Below, piece by piece: positions 18,429 to 27,880 of a stretch of 64,000 nt of DNA. The notes under the pieces are model-generated. The model did not search any database. It was not told where the DNA came from and saw nothing but the letters and a program-made list of their open reading frames with translations. The position numbers were made by a program, and so were the translations under genes. How positions within the stretch are numbered: position 1 is the stretch's first letter; each line of letters opens with the position of its first letter. Source of the DNA: Actinoplanes teichomyceticus ATCC 31121 (GTDB lineage Bacteria > Actinomycetota > Actinomycetes > Mycobacteriales > Micromonosporaceae); NCBI RefSeq assembly GCF_003711105.1, contig NZ_CP023865.1:7547001-7611000 (forward strand), given 5' to 3'.

Positions 18429-18565
18429 CCTGGCAGCCTATGCCCCGTCCGGACCGGCCCGCGCCGGGGCACAGCGCGGCCGGCTCGCGGGGTGCCGCCG
18501 CGAGCCCTCGGCGCCGGGCCGGCCCAGCGTTGCCGCAGCGGAACCTCCCCGCCCCGGCCCACCGG

Positions 18566-20245
18566 TCAGTGGTGCGGCCCGGCCGAGTGGCGGCTCACGT
18601 AGGACGACTCCGGCTCGGCGGCCGTGGCCGGGCGGGGGCGCGGCCGCGAGCGGGCGCCGCGGCCCGGCGGTTCCGCCTCGGCCGCCCGGTGGCCGCGCCG
18701 CAGCGGGTCATCGGCGGCCTCCTCCCCGGTACGCGGCGCGGGCGGATTGTCCGCGGGAAACGGGCCGGTCGGCCCGTGGTCGTCGCGTTCCGCCCACGAG
18801 CGGGGCAACCGGACCCGGTGGTCCGGGTCGCGCGGCCGCCAGGTCGGCACCAGGGTGGTCGGCTCGGCGGCCTGCATCGGGCTCAGATCAAAACCGGTCG
18901 CCGGCTCGTAGTCGGGGACGGCGGGAAGGCGCTCCACCGGGACCGGCCAGCCGTAGCCACGGGCGGACGGCTCCGGGTCGGCGTAGAGATCGTCGGGGAC
19001 CGGGGTCCAGTAGTCGCCGGAGGGCGGGCGGTCGTCGAGATCGCGGTAGCGCGGGCGGACCCAGCCGTCGATCCGGTCGCCGTAGCCGCGGTCGGAGCGG
19101 TCGACCGGAGCGACCCGGGGCTCAGGGACCGGCTGGGCGTAGCGGGCCTCGTCGACGTACCGGAGGTCGCCGGTGGTCGCGGCCCAGCCGGCGTCGTCCG
19201 GCGCGTGCTCCGTCGGCGGGCCGGCCCGCCAGGCGCTGTTGTCGATGAACCGGGACACCTCGCTGGCCGCGGTGACCCGCGGATACGCCCGCCCCTCCCC
19301 CGGCCGGCCGGGTGCCGGAGCGGCCCCGTGGCGGTCCGCCGGGTAGCCGTCGGCGCTCGGCCGGCCGGCGTCCGCAAGGTGGTCCTCGGCCCAGGAGCGG
19401 GGGGTGCCGGCCGTGACCGGCGCGACGAGATCCTCGCCGGGTGCACGGTCCAGGAGCGGCCAGGCCCGCTCGCCGTCGCAGGAACCGGCGGCCGGCCCGG
19501 CCTTCCCGGCCGGCTCGGGACGCGGCTCCGGCTCGCCGATCCATCCGCTCTGCCCGGCCGGCTCGGGACGCGGCTCCGGCTCGCCGATCCAGGACGCGGC
19601 GGTGCGCGCGGAGCGCTCGGCGTACGCGCCGGCCGGTTCGGCGGCGTCCGCCTCCGTCCCGGCGTGTTCGTCGCCGGTTCGAGCAACGGTCCGCACGTAT
19701 CCGTCGCCGGCCGGAGCCTCGCCGGCGTACCCGTCGCCACCGGCCCGGCCCCGATCGGCCGTGCGGTATTCGTCGCGGCCGGCCTGGGCCTCGTCGGTGT
19801 ACCCGTCGCCACCGGTCCGGCTCCGGGCCGTGCCGGTGTACTCGTCGCCGCCGACCCCGCCCCGATCCGCCCGGGCGTACCCCTCGGCGCCGGGCCGGCC
19901 GTAGTCGTCGGCGCCGGGCCGGCCGGGCACGGGCGGGCCGCTGCCGGGATCGGTTCGCGGTGCGGAGCGGGCGGCCGGGGTGCCCGCCGGTTCCCGGTGG
20001 TCGGGCCGGTCCGGCTGCCGGTCGTCCGCCGTGCCGGTGGCCGGCAGGTCCTCCGGAGCCGGTGGCGCGGCGGGGCCGTTGCGGGCCGGGTCGCCGGAGC
20101 GGCGACGGCCGGGCGGCGGCGCCGGCCGCGACCGGCCAGGCTCGCCGTCGTCCCCGCCCCCGAAGAGCACGGTGCGGAAACTGATCATTGTGGCGAGGCC
20201 CCCCGCGATGAGAGCCAGCCCGGCCGCGGTCATCCAGTTCGTCAC
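18566..20245 (-). CDS. Low-complexity Pro/Ala/Asp/Arg-rich protein with one N-terminal membrane segment
   Basis: The 559-residue frame begins with a GTG and a short hydrophobic segment (WMTAAGLALIAGGLATMIS), then a very long disordered Pro/Asp/Gly/Arg-rich region. Repetitive Gly-Asp-(E/G)-Tyr elements occur near residues 120-190 (GGDEYTGTARS, GGDGYTDEAQA, GGDGYAGEAPA). The C-terminal half contains more ordered words (RYVDEARYAQPVPEP, DYWTPVPDDLYADPEP, VPTWRPRDPDHRVRLPRSWA). I do not recognise a family. The codon bias is typical of the genome, and it is divergent from the carboxylase beta subunit gene, so it is likely real. It may be a cell-envelope or division-associated protein, which is a guess. 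Confidence 0.65.
   Translation of the reverse strand: MTNWMTAAGLALIAGGLATMISFRTVLFGGGDDGEPGRSRPAPPPGRRRSGDPARNGPAAPPAPEDLPATGTADDRQPDRPDHREPAGTPAARSAPRTDPGSGPPVPGRPGADDYGRPGAEGYARADRGGVGGDEYTGTARSRTGGDGYTDEAQAGRDEYRTADRGRAGGDGYAGEAPAGDGYVRTVARTGDEHAGTEADAAEPAGAYAERSARTAASWIGEPEPRPEPAGQSGWIGEPEPRPEPAGKAGPAAGSCDGERAWPLLDRAPGEDLVAPVTAGTPRSWAEDHLADAGRPSADGYPADRHGAAPAPGRPGEGRAYPRVTAASEVSRFIDNSAWRAGPPTEHAPDDAGWAATTGDLRYVDEARYAQPVPEPRVAPVDRSDRGYGDRIDGWVRPRYRDLDDRPPSGDYWTPVPDDLYADPEPSARGYGWPVPVERLPAVPDYEPATGFDLSPMQAAEPTTLVPTWRPRDPDHRVRLPRSWAERDDHGPTGPFPADNPPAPRTGEEAADDPLRRGHRAAEAEPPGRGARSRPRPRPATAAEPESSYVSRHSAGPHH
19505..19591 (+). repeat. 39-bp direct repeat within the low-complexity gene
   Basis: Identical 39-base copies at 19505-19543 and 19553-19591 lie 48 bases apart, in frame. 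They encode two copies of WIGEPEPRPEPAG on the minus strand, indicating a recent internal duplication. Confidence 0.9.
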
Positions 20246-20368
20246 GTGAGACGTAACGAATGGGGCAAGCGGTATGAAACGGACCCGTAGCGACGCCCAC
20301 CACGCGCGCTACGGGCTTGGATACGATCATCGGGAGTGCACCGCCGCCCTCGACGCGTGGAGACCACC

Positions 20369-21940
20369 GTGACAACGCAGCCCGACATCCACACCACCGC
20401 CGGTAAGCTCGCCGACCTCGCCAACCGCACCGAGGAGGCGGTTCACGCGGGATCCGCGCGAGCCGTCGAGAAGCAGCACGCGCGCGGCAAGAAGACCGCC
20501 CGGGAACGGATCGAGCTGCTGCTCGACAAGGATTCCTTCGTCGAGCTGGACGAGCTCGCCCGGCACCGGTCGACCAACTTCGGACTGGGCGGCAACCGGC
20601 CGTACGGCGACGGCGTGGTGACCGGATACGGCACCGTCGACGGCCGTCAGGTCTGCGTGTTCTCGCAGGACTTCACGGTCTTCGGCGGCTCGCTCGGCGA
20701 GGTCTTCGGCGAGAAGATCGTCAAGGTGCTCGACCTGGCCATGAAGATCGGCTGCCCGGTCATCGGGATCAACGACTCCGGCGGCGCCCGGATCCAGGAG
20801 GGCGTGGTCGCGCTCGGCCTCTACGCCGACATCTTCTTCCGCAACGTCCGGGCCAGCGGCGTCATCCCGCAGATCTCCCTGATCATGGGCCCGTGCGCGG
20901 GCGGCGCGGTCTACTCCCCGGCGATCACCGACTTCACCGTGATGGTGGACCAGACCTCGCACATGTTCATCACCGGGCCGGACGTGATCAAAACGGTCAC
21001 CGGCGAAGAGGTCGCGATGGAGGAGCTGGGCGGGGCGCGCACCCACAACACCCGCAGCGGCAACGCGCACTACCTGGCCTCCGACGAGGAGGACGCGATC
21101 GACTACGTGCGGGCGCTGCTGTCCTACCTGCCGAGCAACAACCTCGACGAGCCGGTGGCCTACGAGGAGCCCGCCGACCTGGCCGCCGGCGACGCCGACC
21201 TGGCGCTGGACACCCTGGTGCCGGACTCGCCGAACCAGCCGTACGACATCAAGACCGTGGTCACGACGGTGGTCGACGACTTCCTGGAGGTGCAGCCGCT
21301 CTACGCGCAGAACATCGTGGTCGGCTTCGGCCGGGTCGAGGGGCGGCCGGTCGGCGTCGTGGCCAACCAGCCGATGCATCTGGCCGGCACGCTCGACATC
21401 GCGGCCAGCGAGAAGGCCGCCCGGTTCGTGCGCACCTGCGACGCGTTCAACATCCCGGTGCTGACCTTCGTGGACGTGCCCGGATTCCTGCCCGGCACCG
21501 GACAGGAGTGGGACGGGATCATCCGGCGCGGCGCCAAGCTGATCTACGCGTACGCCGAGGCCACCGTCCCGAAGGTCACCGTCATCACCCGCAAGGCCTA
21601 CGGCGGGGCGTACGACGTGATGGGCTCCAAGCACATCGGCGCGGACATGAACTTCGCCTGGCCGACCGCGCAGATCGCGGTGATGGGGGCGCAGGGCGCG
21701 GTCAACATCCTGTACCGCGGTGAGCTGGCGGCGGCCGAGGACCCGGAGGCGCGGCGGGCCGAGCTGATCCGCGAGTACGAGGACACCCTGGCGAACCCGT
21801 ACATCGCGGCCGAGCGCGGCTACGTGGACGCGGTGATCCGCCCGTCGGACACCCGCGCCCAGGTCACCCGGGCACTGCGGATGCTGCGCACCAAGCGGGA
21901 GACGCTGCCGCCGAAGAAGCACGGCAACATCCCGCTGTGA
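20369..21940 (+). CDS. pccB: Acyl-CoA carboxylase beta subunit (carboxyltransferase; propionyl-CoA type)
   Basis: The beta subunit transfers CO2 from carboxybiotin to propionyl-CoA (or acetyl-CoA). Typical features are [44 protein letters not shown] (acyl-CoA/oxyanion region), [14 protein letters not shown] and [19 protein letters not shown]. The sequence contains [18 protein letters not shown] chose the GTG at 20369 ([12 protein letters not shown]) because GGAG lies six bases before it, giving 523 residues; a GTG at 20336 would add 11 residues. The subunits epsilon (27075) and alpha (32380) complete the enzyme; biotin ligase is nearby. The propionyl specificity is inferred from PccB-like sequence. 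Confidence 0.93.
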   Translation: MTTQPDIHTTAGKLADLANRTEEAVHAGSARAVEKQHARGKKTARERIELLLDKDSFVELDELARHRSTNFGLGGNRPYGDGVVTGYGTVDGRQVCVFSQDFTVFGGSLGEVFGEKIVKVLDLAMKIGCPVIGINDSGGARIQEGVVALGLYADIFFRNVRASGVIPQISLIMGPCAGGAVYSPAITDFTVMVDQTSHMFITGPDVIKTVTGEEVAMEELGGARTHNTRSGNAHYLASDEEDAIDYVRALLSYLPSNNLDEPVAYEEPADLAAGDADLALDTLVPDSPNQPYDIKTVVTTVVDDFLEVQPLYAQNIVVGFGRVEGRPVGVVANQPMHLAGTLDIAASEKAARFVRTCDAFNIPVLTFVDVPGFLPGTGQEWDGIIRRGAKLIYAYAEATVPKVTVITRKAYGGAYDVMGSKHIGADMNFAWPTAQIAVMGAQGAVNILYRGELAAAEDPEARRAELIREYEDTLANPYIAAERGYVDAVIRPSDTRAQVTRALRMLRTKRETLPPKKHGNIPL

Positions 21941-21946
21941 CCGGCC

Positions 21947-22681
21947 TCAGACGCCGGCCGGCAGCCACTGGCCGGCCAGCAGGAACGCGCCCGTGACCAG
22001 GGCGGCCAGATCGACGGCGAGGAAGACGCCGACCCAGAACAGCGCGGGCACGTGGGTGATCCGGGCCAGCTGGTCGGCGTCCGAATCGCGCATCCGGCCA
22101 CGGCCGCGCAGGCGCTGCAGCTCGAAGACCGGCCGCACCCCGCCGAAGAGCAGGAACCAGACTCCCGCGTACGCGAAAGCGGACTGCACCTCGGGTGACG
22201 CGTACCAGGACACGGCGACCACGATCGCGCCGGTGACCAGCAGCGACAGCACGCCGAACAGGTTCCGGATGTTGATCAGCATGAGCAGCAGCAGGACCAC
22301 GGCGAGCCACAGCAGCAGGGTGATCCGGTTGCCGCCGAGCAGCCAGGCCCCCAGCACACCGACCAGCGACGGCGCGATGTAGCCGCCGAGCAGGGTCAGG
22401 ATCATGCCCGGACCGGTCGGCCGCCCCGCGGACAGGGTCAGCCCGGACGTGTCGAACTCCAGCCGGATGCCGCGCAGCTTGCGCCCGGTCAGCAGGGCGA
22501 AGAGCGCGTGCCCGCCCTCGTGCGCGATGGTCACCGCGTTGCGGGCCACCCGCCAGACACCCCGGACCGCCACCGCGAGGAAACCGGCCACCGCGGTCAG
22601 GAACACCAGCATCCCGGGCGGGTCGGGCTGTGCACCCAGCAGCTGGTCCCACAGGTCGTTCACACCGTCGATCGACAACAC
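21947..22681 (-). CDS. M50B-like membrane metallopeptidase
   Basis: The 244-residue protein has many membrane segments. The first, GMLVFLTAVAGFLAVAVRGV, is followed by TIAHEGGHALFALLTG, containing the HExxH-type zinc motif HEGGH. Other segments are ITLLLWLAVVLLLLMLIN and FGVLSLLVTGAIVVAVSWY. FGGVRPVFELQRL lies after the fifth. The second metal ligand (usually an Asp/NPDG motif) is not clear: NIRNLFGVLSLL is near the place. It is convergent with pccB, with 6 bases between the stops. Substrate is unknown. It belongs to the family annotated as M50 or SpoIVFB-like in actinobacteria. Confidence 0.8.
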   Translation of the reverse strand: MLSIDGVNDLWDQLLGAQPDPPGMLVFLTAVAGFLAVAVRGVWRVARNAVTIAHEGGHALFALLTGRKLRGIRLEFDTSGLTLSAGRPTGPGMILTLLGGYIAPSLVGVLGAWLLGGNRITLLLWLAVVLLLLMLINIRNLFGVLSLLVTGAIVVAVSWYASPEVQSAFAYAGVWFLLFGGVRPVFELQRLRGRGRMRDSDADQLARITHVPALFWVGVFLAVDLAALVTGAFLLAGQWLPAGV

Positions 22682-22762
22682 GCGGGGGACTGTAGCCGAT
22701 CCGGCCGTGCGTGACGTCGTACCGATCGGGTGGGACAGGGGGAACCGGGTCGAGGGCGCGGC

Positions 22763-22978
22763 CTATGCGCGCCGCCGCACCACGGCCTTGGCCGGGGCGG
22801 GGGCACGGTGCCCGAAGTTCCGTGCGGTCACCAGTGCGCCGGCCGCGACCAGCAGCCCGGCGACGATCAGCACCATCGTGAGGGGCCCCGCGGCCGCCGC
22901 GACGATCGCGACGTCGGCCAGGGCGACGAGCATCCACAGCGCCAGCGTGGGCTTACTGCCGTGCCTTCGGCAGTTCAT
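22763..22978 (-). CDS. Small two-helix membrane protein
   Basis: The 71-residue protein has two hydrophobic segments (TLALWMLVALADVAIVAAAA and TMVLIVAGLLVAAGALVTA) and basic ends. GGAGGTGCGTC lies just before the ATG (MNCRRHGSKP), supporting expression. No family is recognised. It is next to the M50 peptidase gene on the same strand, but separated by about 80 bases. Confidence 0.6.
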   Translation of the reverse strand: MNCRRHGSKPTLALWMLVALADVAIVAAAAGPLTMVLIVAGLLVAAGALVTARNFGHRAPAPAKAVVRRRA

Positions 22979-23078
22979 GACGCACCTCCGTTCGTGATCC
23001 TCAACAACTACCCGCGTTGCCGGAAATCACGCATGAGGCTCACATCCGAAGTCGGCCGGGGCCCGGTCCGGTAGGTCG

Positions 23079-23113
23079 GGGAGCCGCCCGGGCCGGTCCC
23101 GGAAGCGGCTCCC
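23079..23113. terminator. Hairpin after the long kinase gene
   Basis: Arms GGGAGCCGC (23079-23087) and GCGGCTCCC (23105-23113) enclose a 17-base loop, 18 bases past the kinase stop at 23131 on the minus strand. It is probably the kinase gene terminator. Confidence 0.7.
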
Positions 23114-23130
23114 GCCCGTGGCGGGGCGCT

Positions 23131-26100
23131 TCAGTCCACCTTGAAGCTCGCGAAGATCGCGTCGAGGTCCTTCCGCCCCGCGTCCCAGTCGTCCGGCGGC
23201 GTGTACCAGCAGATGTGGAACGTCTTGCCGTCGACCGAGAAGCCCCGCTTGAGCACGTGCAGGCGGTTGCCGCTGCCGGTGTTGTAGAAGTACTCCCAGT
23301 CCGCCGCGGAGCGGCCCTGGAAGGTCACCGGCTTGATGCTCTCCCCGCTGAACCCGCCGTGGTCCGCCCCCTGGAAGGCCTTCACCGGATCGCCCTGGTC
23401 ACCGTCGAACCGGAAAATGATCAGCAGCCGGTTGTTCCACTTGACCCGGGTCTCCTGACCGCCCCGGCTGTCGAACTCGGCCTCCGGCGGCAGCGCGACG
23501 GAGTACCCGGAGAGGCTGGTCGTCCGCCAGTTCGCCGGAACACCGGCCGCCGCGGCGCTGGACGGCCGCACCGTGGACGGGGTGGTGCTCGGCTTCGGCG
23601 CCGGCGCGTTGCCGCCGGTACGGCCGGACGACTGGGTGGGCGCCGGTTTCCCGGTGGACACGGCCGACGGGGTGGTCCCGCCCGTCTGCTCGTCGCCGTC
23701 GCCGAACGCCTGCACCACAATGATCCCGACCAGCAGCAGGAACGTCAGCACGATCGCCGCGCCGATCACCGCCTGCCGGCGGGTCAGCGTGGTGCCGAAA
23801 ACGGTGACGCCGCCGACCGGGCGGGCCGCCGGGCGGACCGGCATCGGATTCCACGCCGGACGGTTCGACGGGGTGAAGCCGGCCAGCGGCGGCACCACGC
23901 GAGTCGCCCCGTCGGCCGGGGCCGCCGGGGACTGCGGAACGACCCGCGTGAGATCGACGACCGAGGTACGGTCCTCATCGGACACCGCCGGAACCGGGCG
24001 GCGGCCGGGGGTCAGCGGCGTGACGGGCCGCTCCGGAACCTTGGCGGTCTTGGGCTCGGCGCTCGCCGCGGCGGGTCGCGCCCCGGGAGTCACGGACTTG
24101 GCCTCGACGACCGTGTCGGCGTCCGGCTCGACCTCGGGGATCTGCGGCGCCGCGGTCGCGGGGATCGCCGCCGCGGTTCCGGGCTCGGTGATCGCGGCGG
24201 CCGCCTTCGGTGCGGCGGTGGGCGTGGCCGTGCTCGCGGCGGCGGCCGGCGCGGCGGGCTTCGGCGCGGCGGTCGACGCGGCCGCGCTTGCGGCGGCCGT
24301 GCTCGCGGCGGCCGTGCTCCCGGCGGCCGTGCTCGGGGCGGCAGTCGGCGTGGGTTGCTCCGGCGCAGCGGGCTGCACCGGCGACGACGGCGTGCCGGTC
24401 TGTGCGGACGGCTCCGGCGCGGCCGGGCCGGGGGCGGCAGCCAGCGCGGCCGGCTGCGGTGCGGCAGTCAGCGCGGCCGGCTCCGGCGCGGTGGGCTCCG
24501 GCGCGGTGGGCTCCGGCGCAGCGGGCGGCGGTGCGGCAGCCGGCACGGCCGGCTCCGGCGCGGCAACCGGTGCCGGTGACTTCGGTTCGACCTGCGCGGG
24601 TGACTCTTGCGCAGCGATCCGCGCGGCCGGCTCCGGAGCGGTGGTTTCCGCGGAAGCCTTGGGATCGGTGGCCCCCGCCGCGGTCTCGGCGTCGGCGGTC
24701 TTCGCCCCGGACGCCCGAGGGGCCTCGGCCGCCTGGGGTTCGTCTGCCTCAGCGGGCGGCTCGGGCTCGGTGGGCGCGGCCGGATCGGCGGGTGTCCCCG
24801 GCGCGGCCTTGTCGTCCGCGGCCGGTCGCTCCGCATCATCGGACCGCGCGGCGGGCGCCGCATCTCCCGTGCCGGACCCGGCCGTCTGGGATCCGGCCGC
24901 CGACGGCTCCGCCTTCGCTCCGCCCGCCCCGGCCTCCGGGGTGGTGGCGGCATCATCGGTGGACCCGGCGGCCCTCTCCGCCGAGGCCGAGGCCGAGGCC
25001 GAGGCCGCGGGCGCGCCGGCGGGCATGTCCGGCTTGCCGGCGCCCGTCGGTTCAGCGGCCGGCGCGGCAGCCTTGCCGGTCTCGCCGCTCCTGTCCGTCG
25101 GGCCTGCGACTTCGGCTTCGGCTGCGGGCGTCGCGGCGTCGGCGGCCACCGGCGCCGAGACTTCCGCGCTCGGCGCGGTGGCGCTCGGTGCGGTTGAGGT
25201 CGGTGCGGTCGCGCTCGGCGCGGTCACGTTCGGCGCGGTCGCGCTCGGCGCGGTGGCGCTGCTCGACTGCGCCGGGGCGCCGGTGGCCGCGGATCCCGTG
25301 TCGACGCCCTTCGCGGCCGGGCCGCCCGGGGCGGACGCGGGCTGCGGCTCGGCGGCCGGTTTCCGGACCACCGCGGTGGCCTGGTCCGGCGTGGACTGCT
25401 CGGCCGGCACGACCGGGAACGCGCCGGTGGCCGCGGCCAGTGACCGCTCGTGCTCCGGAGCGGCCTGCTTACGCCGGTTGGCGGCCACGTCGGCGGCGGT
25501 GAAGCCGACCCGCGCGGTGTTCACGACCGGCGAGGACGGCTCGACCGGGGTGGCCCGGCCGGACACCGGGCGGACGCCGCGAGGACCGGCCGGCGGCGTC
25601 TGGCGCGTACCGGAAAGGTTCTCCGGCCCGCGGGCGCCGGGCAGGTCACCGGGCTGGCGGACGCCGGAGAGGCCGCCGGCCTGACCGGGCGGGTTGCCGG
25701 GTCCATGCGTACCGGAGGGGTTCCCCGGCCCCCGCGTACCGGAAAGGTTGCCGGGCTGGCGCGAACCGGGAGGCGCCGGCGGCTCGTCGCGGACCGGAGG
25801 CGCATCGACCTTCGTCGCGTCCAGCGGTCGGTGACCCGGACGCGCCGGAGGGGCGGGCGGCACCGGGTTGCCCACCGTGGCCTTGCCGGGCGCGAAGACC
25901 GGCCGGCCGGGCGGCACCGGTGGGATCGTCGGACGACCGGGGTTGCCGCTCTGCGAACGGCTCGGCGGGTCGGCCGGGCGCGGGGAACCCGGCGGGCGCG
26001 GGGTCGGCACGACCGGCGCCGAGCCGGTGGCGGTGACGAACCCGCTGCCCGGCAGCACCGGCGGCCCGCCCGGACCGCTCGGCAGCGACGGCCGCTCGCG

Positions 26101-26973
26101 GCCGACCCCGGGACGGCGCATGGTCGGGCTCATCGGGAAGCTCAGCTTCGAGCGCCGCCCGGCGGCGCGCGCCAGCAGCCGCTCCGCCTCATCGGCATCG
26201 ATGCGGTGCGCGGGATCCTTGCGCAACAGACCATTCAGTACGGGCTTGAGGGGTCCCGCGTTCCGCGCCTGCGGCACGTTCTCGGTGGCCAGCGCGGCGA
26301 GCGTGGCGATCGCCGAGGGGCGGGCGAACGGCGACTGGCCCTCGACCGCGGCGTAGAGGGTCGCGCCCAGCGACCACAGGTCGGCGGCCGGACCGGCCGT
26401 GCCGTCCCGGGCGCGCTCGGGAGCGATGTACGCCGGGGAGCCGAGCACCAGGCCGGTACGCGTCACGTTCGGGTCGCCGGGGACCGTGGCGAGACCGAAA
26501 TCGGTCAACACCACGCGGCCGTCGCCACCGATCAGCACGTTGCCCGGCTTGATGTCACGGTGCACGACCCCGGCGCGGTGCGCGGCCTTCAACGCGTTCA
26601 GCACACCGAGACCGATCTCGGCGGCACGGACCGGGTTGAACGGGCCGTCGGCGGCGATCGTGTCCTGCAGCGAGCGGGACGGCACGTACTCCATGACGAT
26701 CCACGGGTCGGCGTCCGTACGCAGCACGTCGAAGACACGCACCACGTTGATGTTGTTGAGCCGGGCGATGGCCCGGGCCTCGCGCAGGGAGCGCTCACGC
26801 ATCTCCTGCCGCTCGGCCGGAGTCAGCCCGGGAGGCGGGACCAGTTCCTTGATCGCCACCTCGCGGTGCAGGACGACATCGGTCGCCCGCCAGACACGGC
26901 CCATCCCGCCCTGACCGAGCGGCGCAACGAGCCGGTACCGATCAGCGACGATGAGCGGGGGAGAAGAAGACAT
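23131..26973 (-). CDS. Ser/Thr protein kinase with about 800-residue Ala/Pro linker and extracytoplasmic sensor domain
   Basis: The 1280-residue protein begins with a Hanks-type kinase: glycine loop LGQGGMGRVW (20-28), Lys42, Glu65, HRDIKPGN with Asp140, and DFG at 158-160. A long Ala/Pro/Glu/Thr-rich linker follows (about 290-1060) with tandem words such as SATAPSATAPNVTAPSATAP. A membrane segment (VIGAAIVLTFLLLVGIIVVQ, about 1065-1085) leads to an extracytoplasmic tail of about 180 residues, with VPANWRTTSLSGYSVALPPE, FQGRSAADWEYFYNT and FHICWYTPPDDWDAGRKDLD. A similar tail is in the kinase at 47669. The start is ATG 26973 or the adjoining GTG 26976. It lies between pccB and the carboxylase epsilon gene. 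Confidence 0.92.
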   Translation of the reverse strand: MSSSPPLIVADRYRLVAPLGQGGMGRVWRATDVVLHREVAIKELVPPPGLTPAERQEMRERSLREARAIARLNNINVVRVFDVLRTDADPWIVMEYVPSRSLQDTIAADGPFNPVRAAEIGLGVLNALKAAHRAGVVHRDIKPGNVLIGGDGRVVLTDFGLATVPGDPNVTRTGLVLGSPAYIAPERARDGTAGPAADLWSLGATLYAAVEGQSPFARPSAIATLAALATENVPQARNAGPLKPVLNGLLRKDPAHRIDADEAERLLARAAGRRSKLSFPMSPTMRRPGVGRERPSLPSGPGGPPVLPGSGFVTATGSAPVVPTPRPPGSPRPADPPSRSQSGNPGRPTIPPVPPGRPVFAPGKATVGNPVPPAPPARPGHRPLDATKVDAPPVRDEPPAPPGSRQPGNLSGTRGPGNPSGTHGPGNPPGQAGGLSGVRQPGDLPGARGPENLSGTRQTPPAGPRGVRPVSGRATPVEPSSPVVNTARVGFTAADVAANRRKQAAPEHERSLAAATGAFPVVPAEQSTPDQATAVVRKPAAEPQPASAPGGPAAKGVDTGSAATGAPAQSSSATAPSATAPNVTAPSATAPTSTAPSATAPSAEVSAPVAADAATPAAEAEVAGPTDRSGETGKAAAPAAEPTGAGKPDMPAGAPAASASASASAERAAGSTDDAATTPEAGAGGAKAEPSAAGSQTAGSGTGDAAPAARSDDAERPAADDKAAPGTPADPAAPTEPEPPAEADEPQAAEAPRASGAKTADAETAAGATDPKASAETTAPEPAARIAAQESPAQVEPKSPAPVAAPEPAVPAAAPPPAAPEPTAPEPTAPEPAALTAAPQPAALAAAPGPAAPEPSAQTGTPSSPVQPAAPEQPTPTAAPSTAAGSTAAASTAAASAAASTAAPKPAAPAAAASTATPTAAPKAAAAITEPGTAAAIPATAAPQIPEVEPDADTVVEAKSVTPGARPAAASAEPKTAKVPERPVTPLTPGRRPVPAVSDEDRTSVVDLTRVVPQSPAAPADGATRVVPPLAGFTPSNRPAWNPMPVRPAARPVGGVTVFGTTLTRRQAVIGAAIVLTFLLLVGIIVVQAFGDGDEQTGGTTPSAVSTGKPAPTQSSGRTGGNAPAPKPSTTPSTVRPSSAAAAGVPANWRTTSLSGYSVALPPEAEFDSRGGQETRVKWNNRLLIIFRFDGDQGDPVKAFQGADHGGFSGESIKPVTFQGRSAADWEYFYNTGSGNRLHVLKRGFSVDGKTFHICWYTPPDDWDAGRKDLDAIFASFKVD

Positions 26974-27074
26974 CACGCAGAAAATACCTGGTTCTGTCGA
27001 GCGGCCGCGAATTGATCAGCCGAGTGTGGGACACGTGTCACCGGAAGCCGGGGCACCCGTCGTACGCTCGGCCA

Positions 27075-27272
27075 ATGAACGAGGAACCGCTGGTCGGCGT
27101 CGTACGTGGAAGCCTAGACGATCATGAACTGGCCGCCCTGGTCGCCATCCTGGCAGTCCGATCCACGACGGTCAATTCCGGAACAGCGCCACAGACCACC
27201 TCAGACTGGATCCGATCAGCCCGTCCGGCCGGTCGCCCACGCTCCTGGAAATCCTCCGGCCTCCCCCGCTGA
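27075..27272 (+). CDS. accE: Acyl-CoA carboxylase epsilon subunit
   Basis: Epsilon subunits are short actinobacterial proteins that bind the carboxylase alpha and beta subunits and stimulate activity. The 65-residue product fits the family: an N-terminal LVGVVRGSLDDHELAALVAI (typical VxVVRGxPxxxELAALxAxL), and a C-terminal SARPAGRPRSWKSSGLPR. The ATG (MNEEPLVG) is chosen over an upstream frame start. In M. tuberculosis, accE5 lies directly after accD5 and before maf. Here a kinase lies between the beta subunit and this gene, and a type VII cassette lies between this gene and maf. Confidence 0.88.
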   Translation: MNEEPLVGVVRGSLDDHELAALVAILAVRSTTVNSGTAPQTTSDWIRSARPAGRPRSWKSSGLPR

Positions 27273-27337
27273 AGCTCTGTCCACAGGGGCTTCCACAGGG
27301 GTCGATGTGGCCCGGTGTGAGCGGTTAGCCTCGCTGC

Positions 27338-27880
27338 GTGGCTCCCAACGACGACCTCGACCCGGCCCGGGTCCGCGACGGCGGCCAGATCGCGGCCGAC
27401 ATCACCGCGATGGAAGAGTTCGCCGCCAGACTTCTGGCGGATGTCGCCCGCGACTACGCCCCCCACGCCGACACCCTCGCCAACCGCATGCTGGCCCGGC
27501 TGCCGGCGGCGGACGCGGGCTTCGGCGAGCTCGTGACGTTCGTCAACGCGCTCGAGTCGGCACAGGAGACCTGCCAGCAGAACATCTACAACTTCGCGAA
27601 CGGCACGCACGGTTTCGCGAAGGCCGCCGAGCAGGTCAGTCAGCAGTACACGGGAACAGACGCCTTCGCGCGGGCCCGGCTCGGCGACATCGAATCGGCG
27701 CTCGTCACGGCCGGCCTGCTGCCACCGACCCCACGCCCTTCCGGATCACCGAGCGAGCCGAGCCCATCAGGCGCCGACTCCCCGATTGACACCACACCGG
27801 CGGCGGACGCGTCCACGTCGCCATCGACGGAGTCGGCGCCGTTCATTCCATCCGGTCCGTCCGCCCAGGAGGGCTCCTGA
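27338..27880 (+). CDS. Type VII secretion-linked helical protein with YxxxD signal
   Basis: The 180-residue product is a long helical protein (about residues 15-120) ending in a Ser/Pro-rich tail (PSGSPSEPSPSGADSPIDT). Its helical core ends with VSQQYTGTDAF, where YTGTD fits the YxxxD/E general export signal of type VII systems. No WxG turn is visible. It starts with GTG, 65 bases after accE, and its stop overlaps the next gene by one base (TGATG), so the three genes are coupled. Base composition is like the genome. It is likely an Esx/Esp-like partner of the next protein, inferred from neighbourhood with the mycosin. Confidence 0.6.
   Translation: MAPNDDLDPARVRDGGQIAADITAMEEFAARLLADVARDYAPHADTLANRMLARLPAADAGFGELVTFVNALESAQETCQQNIYNFANGTHGFAKAAEQVSQQYTGTDAFARARLGDIESALVTAGLLPPTPRPSGSPSEPSPSGADSPIDTTPAADASTSPSTESAPFIPSGPSAQEGS

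Noticed and set aside
26977..27074. Upstream extension of the epsilon subunit from an ATG at 27012
   Set aside because: The added 21 residues (VWDTCHRKPGHPSYARP) are not part of the epsilon family, and the internal ATG fits the usual start.
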